This document shows, piece by piece, positions 31,203 through 39,854 of a stretch of 64,000 nt of DNA. The notes under the pieces are model-generated. The model saw only the letters and a program-made list of their open reading frames with translations, had not been told where the DNA came from and made no database searches. Both the position numbers and the translations under genes were made by a program. The stretch is from Anaeromyxobacter dehalogenans 2CP-1. Its GTDB lineage: Bacteria > Myxococcota > Myxococcia > Myxococcales > Anaeromyxobacteraceae. The stretch lies in assembly GCF_000022145.1 (NCBI RefSeq), contig NC_011891.1:558001-622000 (forward strand), in the 5' to 3' direction. Within the stretch, counting starts at the first letter, position 1. Each line of letters begins with the position of its first letter.

Positions 31203-33311
31203 TCAGAACGTCCACTGCGCGTTCGCGTACAGCGTCCGCCCCGGCTCCGGCACCTTCACGCCGGCGGCGAACGGGTCCCGCAGGTACGACAGGTGCTCGG
31301 CGTACGTCTTGTCGAGCAGGTTGCGCACGCCCACGAACGCCTTCACGCCGCGCCACCCGGCGCCGGCGCGCAGGTTCGTGATGAACCACGCGGCGGTGGG
31401 CCGCTCGCCGAGCGCCGGGTCCACGCGGTCCTGCCGCGCCGCCCACTGCTCCTCCGCCTCGGCGAAGAAGCGGCCGTCGTCCCACCGGAGCGACGCGCTC
31501 GCGCGGAGCGGCGGCACCTCGGCGAGCGGCGTCCCGGCGGTGTCGTTGCGGGCCCACACGTACGCGACCGCCGCGCCGGCGTGGAGCCGCAGCGGCAGCG
31601 CCAGCCGCGCCGAGGCCTCGCCGCCCACCCGGCGCGCGCTGACGCCGGCGTAGGTCCTGGCCGTCGCGCCGCTCGCGAGCGCGAGCGGGACGAGCGTGAT
31701 CTCGTCCTCGACCCAGGCGTGGAACACCTGCGCCTTCGCGAGCAGCCGGTCGGCGGTGAAGCGCAGCCCCGCGTCCAGCTCGTCGCTGCGCGTGGGGCGG
31801 AGCGACGGGTCGCCCACCCAGGCCGGCTTCCCCATCAGCCCCGCGAGCGCCATGTAGCGCTCCTGCGGATCCGGCAGGCGCGTGCCGTGCCCGTAGCCGG
31901 CGAACACCGTGAGGCCGCGCGCCGCGTCCCAGTCGAGCTGGACGTTGCCGGCGAAGAGCAGGTCGGTGCGCGAGCGCTCCGGCGTGGTGTCGGGCCGCCA
32001 GGTGGCGTAGAAGTCGCGGCGGTCCACGCCGGCGTAGGACTCCGCCACGTCGAGCCGCGCGCCGGCGGTGGCGCGCACCGACGGCGCGAGCGCGTGGCGC
32101 AGCTCGGCGTAGGCGCCGCCGGTGGTCTGGGTGACGTCGGGGATCGACGCCTCCCCCACGTACGGCTGGCCGGGCATGGCGCGCCGCACGCGGATGGTCT
32201 CGTTGTCCCAGTTGCGGACGACGAGGTCGGCCCCGATCCTCGCCTCGACCGCCGCGTCGGCGCCGCCCAGGCCGGCCTCGAGCTTCGCGCCCAGCGTGCG
32301 CGTGCGCGCCTCGGTGCGCATCGACCAGGCCTCGGCCAGGCCGCCGGCGCAGGCGGCCGGATCGGCCGCGGAGCTGCAGCGGTCGCGATCGTCCATGTCG
32401 TGCGCCACCCGGGTCCAGTAGAGCTGCGCCCGCGCCGACGCGAGCGGCCCGAGCGCGCCGGCGCGCCAGGTCGCGTTCACCCGGTCGGTGTCGTCGCGGA
32501 TGCCGTCCATGAGCAGGTACGGGTACAGGACGTCGTCCGCCTCCTGGCGCGTGTAGGCGACCTCGAGCTGCTGCCCCTCCGCCGGCGTCAGGCCCACCTT
32601 GGCCCAGCCGCTCCGGACGTCGTACGCGGTCTGGTGATCCGACGTGTCCCGGTAGCGGCCGGTGCTCGTCGCCGGGATCACCTCGGTGATGTTCCGCCCG
32701 TCGCCGGCGAGGTACGGGTCGCTTCGCTTGAACGCGCCGCCCAGCAGCAGCGAGGCGCGGCCGCCGCCGTAGGACGCGACGGCGCTGCTCTCCATCGCGC
32801 CGGACGAGCCCGCGCCCAGGTTCACCTCCGCGCCGGGCCCCGGACGCGCGCCGCGGGTGCGCACGTCCACCACGCCCCCGAGCCCGCCCGGCTGGCTCAC
32901 GTCGAACGGTCCGCGCCGCACCTCCACGCCGTCCACCTCGGCCCAGTCGAGGTGAAACGCCGGCGGGTCCATGCGCGACGGGCAGGCGCCGTGCGTGCGC
33001 GTGCCGTCCACCAGCACGTTCACGTCGTCGCGCTTCAGGCCGCGCAGCACCACGTCGCTGGCGATGCCCGCCTTGCGGACCTTGCCGAGGCCGAGCGTCT
33101 GCTCCAGTGCCTCGCCCAGGTCCCGGGCCGGCGTCTCGCGCACCTCGCGGACCTCCAGCCCGTCGGCGCGCGGCTCGCGCCGCGACTTCACCACGATCTC
33201 CTCCAGCAGCACCTCGGTCCGCGGCTCCGCCGCGGGCTCCTCCGCCGCGCCGGGCGCGGGGAGGAGCGTCAGCGCGGCCACGAGCCGCGCGAGCTTCCAG
33301 TTCCTGGACAT
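31203..33311 (-). CDS. TonB-dependent outer-membrane receptor, OprC/NosA copper-receptor type
   Basis: 702 aa from ATG 33311 with GGAGG 5 nt upstream, and a signal peptide ending near PGAAEE. A plug domain (about 35-155) with VVLRGLKRDDVNVLVDGTRTHG is followed by a 22-strand barrel closing in YANAQWTF. The plug has HGACPSRMDPP with Cys110-x3-Met114, the C-x3-M copper ligand pair known from OprC, and a barrel loop holds AHDMDD (His304-x-Met306), matching the H-x-M partner pair. The typical DPP after the Met is also kept. Copper uptake is therefore a better guess than siderophore uptake. A Cys/His-rich gene lies just upstream on the same strand. Confidence 0.8.
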   Translation of the reverse strand: MSRNWKLARLVAALTLLPAPGAAEEPAAEPRTEVLLEEIVVKSRREPRADGLEVREVRETPARDLGEALEQTLGLGKVRKAGIASDVVLRGLKRDDVNVLVDGTRTHGACPSRMDPPAFHLDWAEVDGVEVRRGPFDVSQPGGLGGVVDVRTRGARPGPGAEVNLGAGSSGAMESSAVASYGGGRASLLLGGAFKRSDPYLAGDGRNITEVIPATSTGRYRDTSDHQTAYDVRSGWAKVGLTPAEGQQLEVAYTRQEADDVLYPYLLMDGIRDDTDRVNATWRAGALGPLASARAQLYWTRVAHDMDDRDRCSSAADPAACAGGLAEAWSMRTEARTRTLGAKLEAGLGGADAAVEARIGADLVVRNWDNETIRVRRAMPGQPYVGEASIPDVTQTTGGAYAELRHALAPSVRATAGARLDVAESYAGVDRRDFYATWRPDTTPERSRTDLLFAGNVQLDWDAARGLTVFAGYGHGTRLPDPQERYMALAGLMGKPAWVGDPSLRPTRSDELDAGLRFTADRLLAKAQVFHAWVEDEITLVPLALASGATARTYAGVSARRVGGEASARLALPLRLHAGAAVAYVWARNDTAGTPLAEVPPLRASASLRWDDGRFFAEAEEQWAARQDRVDPALGERPTAAWFITNLRAGAGWRGVKAFVGVRNLLDKTYAEHLSYLRDPFAAGVKVPEPGRTLYANAQWTF

Positions 33312-33415
33312 CGGTCCTCCGGACAGACGGGTACACGTCCGCCGCGCGCACGCCGGCTCGCGCCGGCGGCCGCGGCCGCAGGTTCACGGTTCGTGATGGT
33401 GCGGGGCGCGCCCGA

Positions 33416-33904
33416 TCAGAGCGCGCGCACGGCGGACGGCCTGGGCGGCGGCACGGCGGGGCGCGGCGCCCGCTCCGGCGCCGTCGCGGCCGGGGCCGCG
33501 GGCGTGGTGCGCCACTCCGCCAGCGCGAGCGCCGGCCGGGCCGGGACGGCGAACGGATCCAGCGCGCCGGGGGCGGCCAGGCCGCCCTCCGGGTCGCCGC
33601 AGGTCGGCAGGAGGCCGGGCAGGGCCGCGCGCCGCGCCCGCGCCTCCTCCTGCGCCGCCGCGCGGCGGGCCGCGTCGCGGTGGCAGGGGGGCAGGTCCTC
33701 GGGCCGCGCCGCCTTCCGCGCCCGGCGCGCCTGGGCGTTGCAGACCGCGCAGGCGCAGAGGTGATCCTCGCCGTGGGACCGGCACGAGCACCGGTGCGGC
33801 CCGGACACGGGCCCGGCCGGCAGCAGGCGCACGCCGCCGGAGAGCGCCAGCGCGAGCAGCGCGGCGGCGACGCGGGCGGCGGGGCGGCCGGCGACGGCGA
33901 GCAT
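33416..33904 (-). CDS. Cys/His-rich exported protein upstream of the copper-type receptor
   Basis: 162 aa from ATG 33904. A hydrophobic N-terminal segment (residues ~8-30) is a signal or anchor. It is followed by a dense metal-ligand patch, HRCSCRSHGEDHLCACAVC, then a helix rich in Arg/Ala, another Cys-His pair (PPCHRD), a single Cys (TCGDP), and a Pro/Ala-rich tail. No family is recognised. The patch has five Cys and three His within about 19 residues, enough for copper or zinc. The gene lies 104 nt upstream of the OprC-like receptor in the same direction, so a periplasmic metal chaperone or sensor role is plausible inference. Confidence 0.65.
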   Translation of the reverse strand: MLAVAGRPAARVAAALLALALSGGVRLLPAGPVSGPHRCSCRSHGEDHLCACAVCNAQARRARKAARPEDLPPCHRDAARRAAAQEEARARRAALPGLLPTCGDPEGGLAAPGALDPFAVPARPALALAEWRTTPAAPAATAPERAPRPAVPPPRPSAVRAL

Positions 33905-34011
33905 GGACAGGCCACTCTCGCGGCCCGTGCGGCCGGACGCAAGGTCCGTGGTTGCCGCGCGACGATGCGCCCCCGCCCGGGACGGAGTTCACGAACAGTG
34001 TGACGCGCCGG

Positions 34012-37000
34012 CTAGGCGGGCCGCTCGCCCGCCGCCGGCGCCTTCGGGGCGGGCGGCGCCGGCTTCTTCCGCGCCGGCGCCTTCTTCCCCGGCTTCGCGC
34101 CGTCGGGCGTGGCGGGCGCGGGTGGCGGCGCGGCCGACGGCGCGGGCGCGGGCGCGGGCCCGGCGGGCTTCACGACCGGCGCGGCCGCCGGCGCGGGGCC
34201 CGCCGGCACCGGCTGCGCCGGGGCGCCCGGGACGGCGGGGGCCGGGCCGAGCAGCGCCAGCCGGCGCTGCGCGAGCGCGTGCGGGGCGGTGGGATCCAGC
34301 GGATCCGGCGCCACCCGCGCGTAGGCGGCCCGCGCCGCCTCGGGCACGCCCCAGGCCTCGGCGATCCGGCCGAACACGAACCAGTCGGCCGGCTCGAGCG
34401 CGTCGCCGCTCACGTCGAGCGACCGCAGGAACACCTCGCGGGCCTCCGCCGGCTGGCCGCTCGCGGCGTAGATGGCCGCGAGCGTGTTGAGCGAGGGGTG
34501 GTTCTGGCCGCGCTCGCCCTCGACCGCGCGGCGCGCCCAGTCCAGCGCGTCCTTGCCCGGCGTGGCGCGGAACAGCTCCAGCCACGCGGCGTTGTTGAGC
34601 ACGAGCGGGCTCGCCTTGCCGGCGTCGATGAGCCGGCGGAACGCCTTCGCCGCCTCGTCCACCTTCCCGGCCCCGAGCCGCAGGTTCCCGAGCAGCCCCA
34701 GCACCTCGGGATCGTCGGGCAGGCGCTGCAGCACGCCGGCGGCGAGGGCCTCCAGGTCGGCGGGGCGCTTCAGGTCGGCGAGCGCCACCGCCCCGAGCGC
34801 GAACGCCTCGCGCGAGGCCGGGTCGTCCTGGAGCAGCTCGCGCGCGACGCGGAGCTGGTCCTCGCGCTTGCCGGCGGCGCGGTACGCCTGCGCCAGCGCG
34901 AACCCGAGCGCCCGGCGCTCGGCGGGATCGGCCGCCTGCGCGCGCGCCTCGGAGAGCGTGGGCAGCGTCCGCCCGGCCTCGTCGGCCCAGGCCAGCACCG
35001 CGGCGGCGGCGCGGCGCACCTCGGGCGCGCCGGCCTCCGCGCCCGGGCGCCACAGCCGCGCCAGCACGCCGGCCGGGGTGGACGGATCCGACTCCGCGCC
35101 GGGGAGCGTCTCGCGCGCCCAGTCCAGCCAGCGGCGCGCGCCGGCGAGGTCTCCCGCGCCGGCCAGCCGGAGCGCCTCCGCGCCGAGGATGGGCCAGGCG
35201 GTGTCGGTGGCGAGCACCTTCGGCTCCTTGCCGTCCCGCACCACGAACACGGCCGACCGTCCGTCACCCGGCGTGAACGGGAACTGGACCCGGACGCGGA
35301 CCGCCGCGCGGGGATCGCCGTCCTCGAGCATCTCCACCCGCGAGAGCACCAGGTCGAGCAGCACGTCCGGCGGGATGCCCTGCTCGTGCAGCGAGCGGCG
35401 CGCGCCGGCCACCGGCCCGCCCAGCCCCTGGTCGGCGATCCGCGCCAGCTCCGGCCCGAGGCGCGCGCGGGCCACCATGCCCGGCAGCTCCTTGCCCGGC
35501 TCCGGGGAGCGGAGGGCCACCACGAACAGGCGCTTCACCAGCCGGGCCGCCTCGCTGCCCTGCGGCGCGAGCGACTCCCAGGGCTTCAGCCCCAGGAACA
35601 GGTCGGCCTGCTGCCGGATCTCGGCCGCGTTCGGCGCCCCCTGCGCCGCCGCGCCCGCGAGCGCCGCGGCGGCCGCGTAGCTGCGGCGCCCCACCATCAG
35701 GCGGGCGGCGTCGCGGAGCGCGTCGCGGCGCCCCTCGCCCATGCCGCGCGCCTCGTCCTCGGCGGCGGGCGCGCCGCGCTGCATGGCCACCGCGGCGAGG
35801 AGCAGCGCGTCGCGCTCGCGCCCCCGCGGAACGTCGCGCGCGAGCTTCTCGGCGTCCGCGTCGCGGCCGGCGTCGAACAGCGTGCGCAGGTAGGGGCCGT
35901 CGAAGGCCTGCTCGTGCAGGTCGGAGCGGATGGCCTCGAACTCCTCGATGGCCTCCCCGATGGTCGCCGCGGGCGCGCCGTTCGCCTCGCGCGCGAGCAG
36001 CTCGGCGAGCGCGGCCCGACCGCCGGCGTGATCCGGGTCGAGGTCCTTCGCCTTGCGGTAGGCGGCGAGCGCGCCGGCGCGGTCGTGCCCCGGCCCCTGG
36101 TAGCGGCCCACCGCGTCGTGCTGCAGGATCCACCCCAGGATGCGGTGCGCCCAGGCGCTGTCCGGCTCGAGCGCGATGGCCTGGCGGACCTCGGCGGCGG
36201 CCTGCTCGGAGAACCCGAGCCGGACCAGCGCGGCGGCGAGCTGGACGTGGTGGAGCGCCTCCTTCGGATGGAGCGCCGCGAGGCGCCGCATCTCCGCGAG
36301 CGCCTCGGGCACCTTGCCCGCCGCGAGGAGGGCGGCGGCGGTGCGGTCGAGCGCGACCACCGGCGAGCCGCCGCGCACCACCTCGCGGGCGCGCTTGCCG
36401 AGCCGGGCCGCGTCCGCCGCGGAGAGGCGGCGGCCGCCGGTGTCGAGCCGGAAGGTGGCCGTCACGGTGCCGTCCGGCTCGAGCGCGTACGCCTGCGAGT
36501 AGGTGGCCGGGCCGAAGCGCTCGGTGGTGCTCGCCGGCAGGGGGCGGGGCTGGAAGCCGTCCGGCGCGTGGATCCGGTAGGTCACCTCCCACTGGTAGGG
36601 CACCACCAGGAGCAGGTCGGCGGTGCGCTTCGCCGGCGCCGCGGCGTGGCCCTCGGGATCGCCGGTGAGGAAGCCCGGCAGCGCGTCGAACACCTGGTCG
36701 GGCGTGACGGGCAGCGCGGCCTCGTCGTCGGCGGTGCGCACCGCGTCGGTCTCCTTCGCGTCCACCACCAGGCGCAGCGGGGCCGACGGATCGTCGAGGC
36801 CCTCGGTGGTGGCGGAGAGGACCTCGGCGGCGCGGAGCACCTCCTTCGCGTAGTGCTCGGCCACCTCGTCGCGCCGCTCCGGCGGGATCCGCTCCCGGAA
36901 CGCGCGCTCGCTGGCGGCGAGCGCGCCCACCAGCTCGCGCGTCTCGCGGATCCGGCCGCGCCCGCTCTCCGCCATGAACAGCTCGCGCACGATGCGCACC

Positions 37001-38307
37001 CGGTTGTCGGCCGCGGCGCGCTCCGGCGTCCGGACCAGCTCGCGCCCGCCGGGCGTCACCAGCGCCAGCCGCCCCTCCACCGCGGGCGGCAGCACGCCGG
37101 GCGGCGTGTACGGGTCGGTCGCGTCCACCCAGATGGCCGGCGAGCCCTCGACCCGCACCACCACGTGGTCGAACTGCGAGATGCCGGGCAGCTCGGGGTT
37201 CACCTCGTGCCAGTCGGTGCGCACCAGCGCCAGGCGCGCGTCGTGGCCGGCGGCCCGCAGCAGGCCCGCGACCAGGAGCGACAGGTCCTTGCAGTCGCCG
37301 TAGCGCCGCTTCAGCACCTCGGTGGGCGTGGCCGGCACCAGCGCCGCCTCGCCCAGCTCGAGCCCGGTGTAGCGCACGCTGCGGTGGACCCAGGCCACCA
37401 CGCGGCGCACCGCCTCGGCGCGATCCGGCGCCTTGCCCTCGCCGAGCGCCTCGCGCGCGGCCGCGGCGAGGTCGCTGCCCGCGAGCTGGCGCTCCCAGGT
37501 GGCCGCGTAGCGCGCCGACACGTCGGCCCAGGACCGGCCCCAGCCGAACGCCAGGTAGGGCGCGGGCGGCGTGTCGCGCGGCGCGCCCGGCTCGACCGCG
37601 GTCCAGCCCGGCACGTCGCGGCGGTCGATCACCAGGCGGCGCTCGCCGCGGTCCTTCGTCTCCTTGGGCGCGGCGTCGATCCCGCGCACCACCCAGCGCA
37701 GCGGGAGCCCGGCGGGCGCGGCCACCTCCACGCGGATCCGCCGCGCCGGCAGCGCCTGCGCCAGGAAGAAGCGCGTGCTCGTGCCGCCGTCGAACGCGGG
37801 CGCGGTGTCGCGGACCACGATCAGCTCCTCGACCAGCGAGCCGGCCCGCACCGCCGGCAGCGGCCCGGCCACCGCGCGCCGGTCGGAGTACATGAGATCG
37901 GCGCGGTCGGCGACGCCTTGCTCGGTGAGCGTGGACGGGTCGAGCTCGTGCACCTCGCCCTGCGCGGTGATCACGCGGGCCCGCAGCTCCGGGCGCGCCT
38001 GCTGCCAGGGCGCGTAGGACCGCTCCACCCGCGACCAGCTCCGCGCCGCCTCGGCGGTCAGCAGCCGGAACACCAGCCGGTGCTCGAGCGTGAGCGCGCC
38101 GCGCGCGTCGTAGCGGAACCGGCCCTCCTCGAGCAGCACGTCCACCCCGGCCGCCTTCGGCGGCGCGAGCGCCTGGGCGGCGGCGAGCATCGCCTTCGGG
38201 TCGGCGGAGAACGGCGCGCCCTCCCACGGCGCGTCGGCGGCGCCGGCGCGAGCGGCGAGGAGGGACAGGCTCGCGGCGGCGAGCGCGGGGAGGACACGGA
38301 GGTTCAT
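34012..38307 (-). CDS. Exported DUF3857/transglutaminase-like protein with long TPR-type C-terminal region
   Basis: 1431 aa with a signal peptide (MNLRVLPALAAASLSLLAARAGA). Residues ~60-250 are a DUF3857-type beta region. A transglutaminase-like domain follows with Cys339 in RYGDCKDLS, His in QFDHVVV (~381) and Asp in WVDATD (~395), a complete catalytic triad. From about 650 to 1370 the protein is helical with repeated TPR-like units (for example AEMRRLAALHPKEALHHVQLAAALVRLGFSEQAAAEVRQAIAL). It ends in a low-complexity Pro/Ala/Lys tail. Myxobacteria and Bacteroidetes have many such periplasmic proteins with unknown substrates; cross-linking or peptide cleavage is possible. Confidence 0.85.
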   Translation of the reverse strand: MNLRVLPALAAASLSLLAARAGAADAPWEGAPFSADPKAMLAAAQALAPPKAAGVDVLLEEGRFRYDARGALTLEHRLVFRLLTAEAARSWSRVERSYAPWQQARPELRARVITAQGEVHELDPSTLTEQGVADRADLMYSDRRAVAGPLPAVRAGSLVEELIVVRDTAPAFDGGTSTRFFLAQALPARRIRVEVAAPAGLPLRWVVRGIDAAPKETKDRGERRLVIDRRDVPGWTAVEPGAPRDTPPAPYLAFGWGRSWADVSARYAATWERQLAGSDLAAAAREALGEGKAPDRAEAVRRVVAWVHRSVRYTGLELGEAALVPATPTEVLKRRYGDCKDLSLLVAGLLRAAGHDARLALVRTDWHEVNPELPGISQFDHVVVRVEGSPAIWVDATDPYTPPGVLPPAVEGRLALVTPGGRELVRTPERAAADNRVRIVRELFMAESGRGRIRETRELVGALAASERAFRERIPPERRDEVAEHYAKEVLRAAEVLSATTEGLDDPSAPLRLVVDAKETDAVRTADDEAALPVTPDQVFDALPGFLTGDPEGHAAAPAKRTADLLLVVPYQWEVTYRIHAPDGFQPRPLPASTTERFGPATYSQAYALEPDGTVTATFRLDTGGRRLSAADAARLGKRAREVVRGGSPVVALDRTAAALLAAGKVPEALAEMRRLAALHPKEALHHVQLAAALVRLGFSEQAAAEVRQAIALEPDSAWAHRILGWILQHDAVGRYQGPGHDRAGALAAYRKAKDLDPDHAGGRAALAELLAREANGAPAATIGEAIEEFEAIRSDLHEQAFDGPYLRTLFDAGRDADAEKLARDVPRGRERDALLLAAVAMQRGAPAAEDEARGMGEGRRDALRDAARLMVGRRSYAAAAALAGAAAQGAPNAAEIRQQADLFLGLKPWESLAPQGSEAARLVKRLFVVALRSPEPGKELPGMVARARLGPELARIADQGLGGPVAGARRSLHEQGIPPDVLLDLVLSRVEMLEDGDPRAAVRVRVQFPFTPGDGRSAVFVVRDGKEPKVLATDTAWPILGAEALRLAGAGDLAGARRWLDWARETLPGAESDPSTPAGVLARLWRPGAEAGAPEVRRAAAAVLAWADEAGRTLPTLSEARAQAADPAERRALGFALAQAYRAAGKREDQLRVARELLQDDPASREAFALGAVALADLKRPADLEALAAGVLQRLPDDPEVLGLLGNLRLGAGKVDEAAKAFRRLIDAGKASPLVLNNAAWLELFRATPGKDALDWARRAVEGERGQNHPSLNTLAAIYAASGQPAEAREVFLRSLDVSGDALEPADWFVFGRIAEAWGVPEAARAAYARVAPDPLDPTAPHALAQRRLALLGPAPAVPGAPAQPVPAGPAPAAAPVVKPAGPAPAPAPSAAPPPAPATPDGAKPGKKAPARKKPAPPAPKAPAAGERPA

Positions 38308-38407
38308 GTGGGACGCACCGGAGCTGGGGATCCCCTCATTGTGGAGGAGAGCCGCCCGGCACGCCAGCGCGCCGCGCGGCGCGCGCGAGCACGGCGGGCG
38401 CGGGCCG

Positions 38408-39109
38408 TCAGTCGCCGGCGGGCGAGAGCACGAACTCGCGGACCACCGCGAGCCCCTGCAGCGTCGCGGCCAGCCTGGAGAAGTTGCGCGCGTCGGAGGT
38501 GCGGACGGTCATCCGGTACTCCACGCAGCGCCCCTCGTCGGTGAGCCGCCAGGACATCGAGCTCACCTTGCAGCCGTGGCGGGCGAGGAGCTCGCGCACC
38601 GCCTCCTCGCCGAGCGCCTCGTCGCGGTGGAAGCGCAGGCGGTGCGCGGCGTACTGGTGCGCCGGCAGCCGCGCCTCGATCAGCCGGAACCCCGAGAGCA
38701 CGCCCAGCGTCAGCACGGTCGCGGCGAGCGCCGGGAAGTACATGCCGCTGCCCACCATCACGCCGATCGCGGAGGTGATCCAGATGGACGCGGCGGTGGT
38801 GAGGCCGCGGACGGTGATCCCCTCCTTGAAGATCACGCCGGCGCCGAGGAAGCCGATGCCGGTCATGATCCCCTGCGCCATGCGCGTCGGGTCGAGCCGC
38901 ACCGACTCCGCGGAGGGGAACCACCGCTGCTGGTACAGCGTCAGCAGCATGAGGAGGCTGGAGGCCAGGCACACGAGCGCGTGCGTCCGGAAGCCCGCCG
39001 GGCGGCCGTGGTACGAGCGCTCGATGCCGATCGCGCCGCCCACCACCAGCGCGACGCACAGGTGCGCCAGGATGCGGAGGTCCTCGGCGTCGACGATCGC
39101 GGGCGGCAC
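38408..39109 (-). CDS. MgtC/SapB-family membrane protein
   Basis: 233 aa from a GTG at 39109. The N-terminal membrane region has about five helices with the MgtC/SapB hallmarks ALVVGGAIGIERSYHGRPAGFRTHALVCLASSL and MTGIGFLGAGVIFKEG followed by LTTAASIWITSAIG. The soluble C-terminal domain (~150-230) is ACT-like. MgtC proteins help growth at low magnesium and modulate ATP synthase or phosphate homeostasis; they do not transport Mg2+ themselves as far as known. The neighbouring gene encodes a divalent-cation transporter family protein, giving an ion-homeostasis pair. Confidence 0.88.
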   Translation of the reverse strand: MPPAIVDAEDLRILAHLCVALVVGGAIGIERSYHGRPAGFRTHALVCLASSLLMLLTLYQQRWFPSAESVRLDPTRMAQGIMTGIGFLGAGVIFKEGITVRGLTTAASIWITSAIGVMVGSGMYFPALAATVLTLGVLSGFRLIEARLPAHQYAAHRLRFHRDEALGEEAVRELLARHGCKVSSMSWRLTDEGRCVEYRMTVRTSDARNFSRLAATLQGLAVVREFVLSPAGD

Positions 39110-39193
39110 GTCAGAAGGTTCGCCCCTCGGGCGGCCGGGCGCAAGCTCGCGACCCGGCCCTGCCTCGCGACGGCGGCGCGATCCCGCGGTGGA

Positions 39194-39757
39194 TCAGCCG
39201 GCGATCGCCGCCCAGGCCGAGATGAGGCCGAACAGGAAGAACAGGCCGGCCGCCGCCCAGCGGATGCGCGCCGAGGACACGCGCGCCGCGAGCTTCTCGC
39301 CCAGGAACACCGCCAGCCCGTCCGCCGCGAGCATGCCGAGCGTCGTGCCCATGGTGACCCGGATCACGTCGCCGTAGCGGGCGGCGAGCGCCACGGTGGC
39401 GAGCTGCGTCTTGTCCCCCATCTCGGCGAGGAAGAACAGGACGGTGGTGGTGAGGAACGCGCCGAAGCGCTCCGGCCCCTTCGACGCCTCGAGCGAGTCC
39501 GGGCGCAGCGTCCACAGGCCGAACAGCAGGAACGTGAGCGCGAGCACGCCGGCCAGCATGCGCGCGGGCACGTTCGCCGAGATCCAGGCGCCGAGCGACG
39601 AGGCCAAGCCGTGGTTGGCGAGCGTCGCCACCAGGATGCCCGCCATGATGGGCCAGGGCTTCCGGAAGCGGGTGGCGAGCGAGAACGCGAGGAGCTGGGT
39701 CTTGTCGCCCATCTCGCTCGCGGCGACGAGCAGGAACGATCCGAGGATGGATTCCAT
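39194..39757 (-). CDS. TMEM165/GDT1 (UPF0016) family Mn2+/Ca2+ transporter
   Basis: 187 aa from ATG 39757. Six helices are arranged as two related halves, each with the signature E-x-G-D-K-T-Q: SEMGDKTQLLAFSLATR at the N-terminus and AEMGDKTQLATVALAARYGD in the middle. The acidic residues form the ion path. Bacterial members export manganese (MneA/MntX type). An in-frame upstream Met would add a short basic extension, but the family begins at MESILGSFLLVAASEMG. The well-known Mn riboswitch found before some relatives was looked for and not seen. Confidence 0.9.
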   Translation of the reverse strand: MESILGSFLLVAASEMGDKTQLLAFSLATRFRKPWPIMAGILVATLANHGLASSLGAWISANVPARMLAGVLALTFLLFGLWTLRPDSLEASKGPERFGAFLTTTVLFFLAEMGDKTQLATVALAARYGDVIRVTMGTTLGMLAADGLAVFLGEKLAARVSSARIRWAAAGLFFLFGLISAWAAIAG

Positions 39758-39782
39758 GGTGGGCCGCAGGGCGGGGAGCGCA

Positions 39783-39811
39783 CGGATACCGGACCGGCGC
39801 GGGCGGGTCAA
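39783..39811 (-). promoter_or_regulatory. Candidate sigma-70 promoter of the UPF0016 transporter gene
   Basis: On the leftward strand TTGACC (39811-39806) is separated by 17 nt from TATCCG (39788-39783). The -35 matches five of six consensus bases at the right spacing; the -10 is weak. The start codon lies 26 nt further on, leaving a short leader. Confidence 0.4.
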
Positions 39812-39854
39812 AGCCTATCGCCGGTGGCTGGCGCCGCGCGCGCGGGGATGCTAG

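Noticed and set aside
29239-33942. Leftward frame of about 1,570 codons over the peptidase and TonB genes
   Set aside because: It crosses recognised genes on both strands and reads as low-complexity Arg/Ala/Gly sequence, a GC-driven artefact.
39758-39854. yybP-ykoY Mn riboswitch before the UPF0016 gene
   Set aside because: The leader is too short and lacks the conserved loops. The same search before terC (63613-63781) was also negative.
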